A stretch of 64,000 nt of DNA from assembly GCA_951812925.1 (NCBI GenBank), contig OX638369.1:42899061-42963060 (forward strand). The letters are read 5' to 3'. The first letter of the stretch is position 1; each line of letters begins with the position of its first letter. Shown piece by piece: positions 57,601-64,000 of this stretch. A program made the position numbers and the translations under genes. Source of the DNA: Calliopum simillimum. Lineage: Eukaryota; Arthropoda; Insecta; Diptera; Lauxaniidae. The notes under the pieces are model-generated. The model was not told where the DNA came from. It worked only from the letters and a program-made list of their open reading frames with translations, and did no database searches.

Positions 57601-59010
57601 TTTCATCCCACTGTATATCTCTAAAGCTACCTTTTGGGTATAACTTGTTGTTCCAAAGTCACACAAGAAACATTTTTAAAAAACATACTAACCCATCACC
57701 ATACTGACTACCTATATAGTTCATTTGGAATTAACAAAAATTTCTCATACAAATCGAAAGCTCTTTATATAACGAACTACTGTAAGTATAGATTTGTACA
57801 TAGCTAAGCATAAACTAACTAAATTGCCTAAGCCAAACAAGTGGGAATAAGCTTTTAGATAAAGCATATGGAATCAGAGACCATTAATATCAGTTTCGAA
57901 GTCATAGATAATGCCATAATATGTGTTGTTAAGTTACCTTTTTTAAAATGGCATAAATGGGGCTGTCTGAGGGCTGCACAGGCTGATTCTTTCTTAAATA
58001 TAAGAAAGGAGTAAGAACCGTAATTGTTATCAAAGAACCTGTGGAAAGCGTTCCTAATGCCGTTGTGCCATGAGCCTGTACAGGCTATTTTAAAATTGTA
58101 TGTATTAGATGTTATGAAAGTATAAGCCTTAGAATCAGATGTTTATATACATCAGTATATGTTTTTTAAAGTGTCAATACTTGTGCTTACCGCTGGTACA
58201 AAACTTAACTTTGTGTACTTCAGTACCATACTACAAATAACAAAGCTAAATATTCTTTAAAAAGTTCTTTCATCTTTATTTAAATACTGAGTACTTAATT
58301 TCCCACATAAGTAATTGTTGTATTTGTTAATAATGACATTGTTATTGCTGTTGTTGTTTTGGTTTTTGTTGTCGTTGTCGTTGTTGTTGTTATATTGCCT
58401 TTGTTACTTTTGCAGCGTATGGTGGCCTCATTTTCTTTTGCGAATTGCACCAACGCGCAAAGAGCTGTAGGGTTGCAGGGTTGCTGGCTGCAGTGCAGTG
58501 GCTGCGTAGCAACAGCGCACAAAAAAATGAGAAAATTAATAATTTTCATATTGCGCGCAAGTTTTGTTCACATTTTTCTTTCGTTATTCTTCTGGCAGTT
58601 GCTTTTTGTGCTCCTTCTCTTCCCATGTGTGCATTTGTGATGAGTTTTGCCTTTGGAACTTTATTGCCACTTGTGCAAAAAAATTAACTATAGCTAAGAA
58701 ATAAAAGTTTATCTGAAAAGTTTACAGAATGGAACTATAAGTTTTTATGTGGTAGTCGGGGAATGTTATCATTTGTTTAGCGCTTAAATTTATTTTCATG
58801 GTATTTTGTTTGTACATAAGTTTGAAGAAAAATATGAAAAGTAGAAAATGTAAAAATACCAAAATATTTTCACCGATTTAAACAAAAAATGTTTGTTTGA
58901 GCTTAAAATATGGAGAAATATAACTTATCTATAAACAAAAATTATATTCACTAAAATCAACGACAAATTAGAATCCCTAAAGGATGGGAGACAGTTCACG
59001 GAGAATACAA
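57601..59010. other. no supported gene; GTT/GTC microsatellite at 58340-58395
   Basis: TTGTTGTTTTGG...GTCGTTGTCGTTGTTGTTGT at 58348-58393. It is followed by a GC-richer patch at 58430-58525 (AACGCGCAAAGAGCTGTAGG, GCTGCAGTGCAGTGGCTGCG) that may be regulatory. Open frames on both strands here reflect the repeat composition. Confidence 0.35.
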
Positions 59011-59013
59011 ATA

Positions 59014-60056
59014 AGTGATTCTCCGAAAAATGTACCATAGAATGTCCCGAGGAAAACCCATGTTTAAATTTAAAATTTTGTTTTTTACTATTTAATACAG
59101 ATGCTTAACCAGAGCTTCTATACGAGTAGCTTAAAAAATAATAATTTTTAATATTTTACTATGAAATTATAACGTAAAATTTTAAAAAGTCATTCTCCGG
59201 CCTGCCCCTAACTGTTTCTAAGTGCACTTAACTTCTCGTTTCGCATGCTACGTTATCTACTTAAAAAAACTTATACGATATTGTTTGTATACAAATTTCA
59301 ACTACTGATATTCTGTGTTAACTTTTCGAGAAAAATTTTTTTATATAGAATTGACATAGTACTTAGTTGGTTCCTCATTTTAGACTATTTCCGCTCAGTT
59401 TTTCTTATTTTAACTGTACATTTTTTAAATATTGAGTAAATAGAGAACTGAAAGTGACGCAAAAGGAGAGATTCAGTGTATTTTCAGCTCAGCCAGTGAG
59501 TGTTCGTGGATTATTTTTTTTTTTTAAGTTTAAAAATTTTATACTCAAGCATGCGTCATTCTCCGCGTAAGTTTTTATTTTATATTACTAAACATATTAT
59601 TTCATGTTTATATAATTAAATCAATAAATAATAAAATTTGCTATTTTTTTGTGATATTACTGTTTTTTGCAACATTTCGTCATTTTGCGTTTAATCATTC
59701 TTCGTAATTTTTTACAAAATTTTGTCATTCCCCGTTTAGTAATATCCACCACGTAAAAAAAAGGAAGATTTAAATTAAATTTTCAAAAGCAACCAACTGG
59801 CAAACATAAAAATTTGTGTTGGATTTTTCTTAAGGTTATTTAAGCATTTCGAGGCAAAAATTTTATTTTAATTTTTTAATATATCATTTAAGCGAAACAT
59901 TAGAAAAAAAAAATATGGCAATCTTGAAAGTTTATTTTCATTTTTTAAAAATGTTTTAGTAGTTAGGGTCATCATATTCTACTTATACCTTCAAGCATTA
60001 TAAAAATAGATCGGTACAAAAAAGGCATGTTATGGTACATTTTTCGGAAATTTACC
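59014..60056 (+). mobile_element. TCATTCTCCG-family element, copy 6, both ends present
   Basis: The left end AGTGATTCTCCGAAAAATGT and the complement of the right end (GGTAAATTTCCGAAAAATGT at 60056) both continue to ACCAT, giving a 25-bp TIR with four mismatches. CAAATA lies directly outside both ends (59008-59013 and 60057-60062), a possible target duplication. Internal words: TCATTCTCCGG (59191), TCATTCTCCGC (59560), and variants at 59680, 59695 and 59735. No coding sequence. Confidence 0.78.
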
Positions 60057-60243
60057 CAAATATTTCATACTACCTTAGGTCCAGTAAATTTTACTAGAAT
60101 TTCAAGTCAATATAGTGGCAAGTCCCCAATAAAATAAATTTTACCTTACTGTTTCAGTAAGTTCAGAATTTTCAAACAACCTTACAATACAGCAATTTTT
60201 TTGACAAAAATTTAAGTGATATTAATCTTAGTTCAAAAAAAAA

Positions 60244-61023
60244 CTAGTAAGGGTGTTACCTTTGGCCTGGCCAAACATTAAATACCCTACACAGCAGTAT
60301 TTCGAAAATTTTGCTTACATGAGAGGTGCCACGCCCCCTTGTACGAATTCATCCAGTTTTTTTTTTCAGAGTTTGCATTTATAGTTCTTAGCGTTTGAGT
60401 GAAATTTGGTTGAATTATCTCAAAAAATGTTTTTAACATAACGTTTTGAAGCTTTAGTTACTTCAGAGGTGCCACGCCCTCTTTTCCGACTTTATCCAGT
60501 TTTTGCTTGAAGCTTGCATTTATAATTCTTAGTGTCTGAGTAAAATTTAGTTTGATTATCTTAAAAAACGTTTTCAGTATAGCGGTTTGAAGCTTTTGCT
60601 TATATGAGAGGAGCCACGCCCTCTTGTCCAAATTCGCCTTGTTTTTTTAGAACTTGCGCTTACAATTCGTAGTATGTATGTGTATTATGGTTGCATTATC
60701 GTGAAAAATACTCCAAAAGCTGCATTTTGAGGATATTTTTTGTATGGGCGGTAGGCGTGCCCGTTGACCGATTTCACTTATTTTCAATCCCCTAAGCTAA
60801 CTTTGACGACGAAGGCTGTGCACTAAATTCCATTGAATTGTGTTACTTAGTTTTCCCAAAATATGAATTTCCACACGCAGCCAGCCAGACAGACGGACAT
60901 GGCTATATCGACTCAAGAGGTCACGCTGATCAAGAATATATATACTTTTCTATATCTGCCACGCCTCCTTCTCTACGTTGCAAACGGAAGGACAAAGTGA
61001 ATATAACCTGGGTGTAGGGTATA
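60244..61023 (-). mobile_element. DINE-1-like Helitron derivative, copy C, complete
   Basis: Same layout as copy B on the same strand. The 5' part lies near 61020 (complement of GGGTGTAGGGTATA), with the CTTGATCAGCGTGACCTC block and a short GTCY tract at 60876-60898. Central repeats have GAGGTGCCACGCCC cores at about 60325 and 60467 and a third at 60609, a 142-bp step. The 3' hairpin TTTGGCC-T-GGCCAAA is at 60261-60275, then 13 bases, then CTAG at 60247-60244. Its 5' inverted repeat is altered (ATATAACC instead of TATACCC). Confidence 0.85.
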
Positions 61024-61249
61024 AAAAGAGAACCGTTTGGGATCCGTCCGTGTGATAGATAAAAAAATATGGTTTTTACTTACAATTACAAACTTGTTAT
61101 GCCTCTACACCACTGACCACTGATATAACAAAGAGGTATAAAATTTGTATGCTAAGCAAAAAATTTAAGCCGCCTTATAGGCCTTAAAATCAGACTGTAC
61201 TGAATCAAATACAGTTTTTCAATTTTATACCGCTTTAACTCACCTCAGC

Positions 61250-61885
61250 GAAAACAATCAAATATCTCTATAGTGGGTGCCATCGGATTGCAAATTTTAG
61301 GAAATGAAAAGGCAGATTTATTAGTAAAAAATTGAGCTCTTCCAGAAGCTCAACCCATTAAAGTTCTAGCCCCGCTTCAACATTTCTTCTCTTTGAAGAA
61401 CTTGCTAACAGTAGGAAACAGACGCTAAGGACAAGTCCCTACTAGTGCTATAACAAAGCACTTTTGGCCTCGTTTTCACAATGCAGAATATTCCATATAT
61501 ACATATGCTTTCCTTGACGCGGAGTGAGTGCAGTCTGTTGACCAAAGTTGTGACTGGTCATTGTATAATTGGGCATCATGCCTTTAGATTGGGCATAGTT
61601 TCTAACAACTGGTAAAGAAACTGTCACGAGCCTGAAGAAGAGGAAACAATTGAACATCTTTCATGTCTCTGCCCTGCTTTGGCAAGAGCGAGGCTAAAAT
61701 GCTTTCGACAGCCGTTCTTCAACTCCTTAAAGAAACTCACTTAATTTCACCTAGGTGTCATTAAAATGTTTGCTGTACTGACAACAGTTTGGACAAACAT
61801 CATACTAAAACGACTAGAGTTTATTAATAGATTTTAATCTGTGGAATCACCATGGACCCTAGTGGTCTATGTGCGGCATTATTTT
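61250..61885 (+). pseudogene. non-LTR retrotransposon 3' end (RNase H and tail)
   Basis: The plus strand shows, in shifting frames, GNEKADLLV (about 61300, the RNase H active-site Asp context), then GHHAFRLGIV-like sequence (about 61570), then EEEETIEHLSCLCPALARAR (about 61640), the H-C part of the finger found after RNase H in R1/I/jockey-like elements. The sequence ends in CCTAATCTAACCTAACC at about 61890, a short tandem tail. Several stops show it is dead. The finger agrees in type with the minus-strand tail at 14.7 kb. Confidence 0.68.
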
Positions 61886-61889
61886 CGCC

Positions 61890-63580
61890 ACCCTAATCTA
61901 ACCTAACCGAGAGTAAATATTACTTTATTACATCACTCTGTTTACTAAAAAAGTCAAAATTGTCAAAATTGAAGCGCTCAGCTGATAAAATTAATACGAT
62001 TTCTCTTACCTTAAATAAGAATTCAAATTTATACCGTGCATTATCTTTAACAAATAAATAGCACAAAAAATTCCAAGGCGTACCTTCATTGAAACAACAA
62101 CGAACAGCAGGGACAAAGCAAAGCGATTTGGTGATGCCAATAAAATGAGCTTGCAATTGCGGAACCGCCATATCGACGACGACAAACGGCCACGAACATC
62201 TTTATTCATGGCAACTTTTAATTAAAATCCACTCACGTTCCAAGTCCGAAGTTAATTGTTGGAAAACTGCAACGCCAAGTGCATTAACTAGAGATGATGA
62301 TGTAGTGGATGAGCGTGAAGACCGAGAAGAAGAAGCAGCAGAAGTGCAAACTATCGAACAAAAGGCTGTGAAACTGCAATGGAGCTCACGGCTCATTATG
62401 AATTTTTATCTGAGATTGTTTGCACTTTTTTATTGCGCTTTTTGTATTCGATTGGATAGAAGCTGCTGAAAAATAATTTGCTTTATAGATAAAAATAAGA
62501 AGAAGACGAAGAAAAATCACAGACAATGGGGAATCCAAGAGAATCGAGTGATGGTGGTTAAGTGATTGCTTGGTTGTGCGTTGTCTAGTCAAGGTTTTCC
62601 CTCAACAGCTGCAGCTGTTGCTGTTGGTGGCCATAGCAGCAAATTCAATTCATATGCTAAAGGAAGTCCAGCAACAACCACTCCTACTTAACAACAACAG
62701 CAAAATGCAAAAAGAAGAGAATGTCTTTATAATTACGAAACAAAAACTAATCGATGAGATATCAATATGCTCAGCCTCATGATCGTGGGGAATGTTGATG
62801 ATTTATTGATTTTGCATTCTATGCTGAATTGAAGTCACATATTGGTGGCCATTGTAGTCAGTTCAGGCGGTTCAGTGTTTACCGCCATCCACTGTTGTGT
62901 TTTAATTTCCATATTCCCTCTTAGTATTCTCTGTATTTATGAGGCTTAGATTATCTTATCTAGATACTGATTAAATCAATTTGATGCGCGTGCGCAAAAG
63001 CGTATCTTCACAACTGACAGTAATCACGTGAGTACTCGTTTTTTTTTTTTTTTTTGCTGCACTCAAATTTATCAGGGTGATACAAAAAATATTTATATTT
63101 TGTATTGTTTTTACTAAAAATATGCTGGTGATTTTTTATTTTTTTTTTTTTGTTAAGTGTTCATTCATATTGGCTTAAAACCAGTTTAGTTTATGCCCCA
63201 AAAAAGTCATTTATAAAAAATTTGTTGGTTAGTTTTTTTTTAATTTACAACTTTTAAGTGTACTTGGAAGAAAAATGGGTATTTGGTGTTGTGATGTAAA
63301 ATATTTGATTGATTATTTGAAAAGTTTTTCTTAATTTTAGATAAAATATCTGTAGGGTCGAATGCCCCTTCAGTACGCAGAATTAATTTATTCGGTAGAC
63401 ATAAGTTTTTTTAATATAGTACAGTACCTCTCCATTGAATTGCGAACGATGCAAAATAATTCAAACTACAACTTTTGCTCAAAAATACAGCAGTATTATT
63501 GGATCAACAAGAATAAAAAATTAGGCCTTACTAATTCAAATTATTTTGATTTTATTATATCGGCTATAAATTAATAATCG
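61890..63580. other. no supported gene
   Basis: The patch 62100-62400 is of balanced composition (GGAACCGCCATATCGACGAC, then GACCGAGAAGAAGAAGCAGC) and may be unique conserved DNA. CAG/CTG-rich sequence occurs at 62605-62705. T runs lie at 63039-63056 and 63139-63152. No frame has a recognisable motif. Confidence 0.35.
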
Positions 63581-63582
63581 AA

Positions 63583-64000
63583 TCAGTATTTTGTTGCTCC
63601 ACCCTAATTTTTTGAAACTGCCTTAATTCTATTTGGCAAAACCTTAGTACAATTTTTTATCAATTTTTTTTACTTTCATAATTTTTCCAGATATGATCAT
63701 TTTCGGACACTTCCAACAGGTGGTTCAAGTAAAGAGAGCACATCCAAATTTTAATGAATTTAAGCAATTCTTGCTAGCCCTGGATGTATGCAAGGTGCCC
63801 CATCTTGCATGAATAAGTATTGAGGAGGAGAATGCTTTCAATTGTTGAAGTGTGGCTGTTATATGTTTTAAAGTACCTCTATGTACTGGCCAGAGCGCAT
63901 AGCTCCTTCAAGAAAGTGTATGGGACCTGGTCTTTCAGCAAAAATGCAGCCCCAAATCATTACTGCAGGTAGATGTTTGACTGTTGGAACTGTCCAATCA
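63583..64000 (-). pseudogene. Tc1-like transposase C-terminal part, runs off the window
   Basis: The minus strand from 64000 reads DWTVPTVKHLPAVMIWGCIF, then GPIHFLEGAMRSGQYIEVL, then, in another frame, FMQDGAPCIHPGLARIA with the second catalytic Asp. It ends VLPNRIKAVSKN-stop-GGATKY with TGA at 63583-63585. These are Tc1-family signatures (V-W-G and QD-x-APC). Three or more frame breaks and internal stops occur; the third acidic motif (D/E with NPIE) is not readable. The N-terminal half and the other TIR lie beyond the window. Confidence 0.85.

Noticed and set aside
58359..58640. Valine-rich then hydrophobic frame, candidate membrane protein
   Set aside because: The Val run is translated GTT/GTC repeat and the rest lacks a family motif.

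Overview
The window reads as intergenic or intronic DNA of a higher (cyclorrhaphan) fly. It is visibly AT-rich, carries CAG/CAA and GTT runs typical of dipteran non-coding DNA, and holds transposon types known from Drosophila and tephritids: a DD41D rosa-type mariner, DINE-1-like Helitron derivatives and PIF/Harbinger. A tephritid-like fly is my best guess, but the sequence does not prove it. I found no intact host protein-coding gene, no rRNA or tRNA, and no CRISPR array. The long open frames are either transposon remnants or chance frames.

Layout. 1-2.85 kb: the end of a phrase-repeat element, a dead mariner, and a pogo-like remnant. 2.95-6.83 kb: a four-level nest of 3-bp-TSD elements built around a PIF/Harbinger element that still shows both of its genes. 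8.3-10.1 kb: a 5'-truncated LINE and a MITE. 12.7-14.2 kb: a 1.5-kb fold-back element. 14.6-18.4 kb: LINE pieces flanked by two opposed DINE-1-like elements. 19.9-21.4 kb: an 18-bp minisatellite, a TATA box and dispersed repeats. 26.4 kb: a ~143-bp tandem array. 28.2-44.7 kb: four copies of a family marked by the word TCATTCTCCG, two 1.4-kb near-perfect palindromes, a smaller TA element and the rosa mariner. 45.4-46.9 kb: a phrase-repeat element with a Helitron-like insert. 47.8 kb: the only plausible host promoter and first exon. 49.5-51.8 kb: tandem arrays split by a piggyBac-type element. 53.8-56.5 kb: a MITE and a phrase-repeat element holding a ~420-bp tandem array. 56.9-61.9 kb: two more TCATTCTCCG copies, a third DINE-1-like element and a LINE 3' end. 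63.6-64 kb: a Tc1-like pseudogene running off the window.

Three patterns cut across these features. First, several TA-flanked elements start with GGGG or GAGG and repeat one short phrase near their ends, and each element uses its own phrase. Second, many otherwise different tandem arrays have a monomer near 140 bp and the same core word, GGGCGTGGCA (or its complement TGCCACGCCC). Third, nested insertions leave empty sites that can be reconstructed from sequence inside the window. Every transposase gene seen here is broken; the rosa mariner is the nearest to intact, with one stop and one frameshift.
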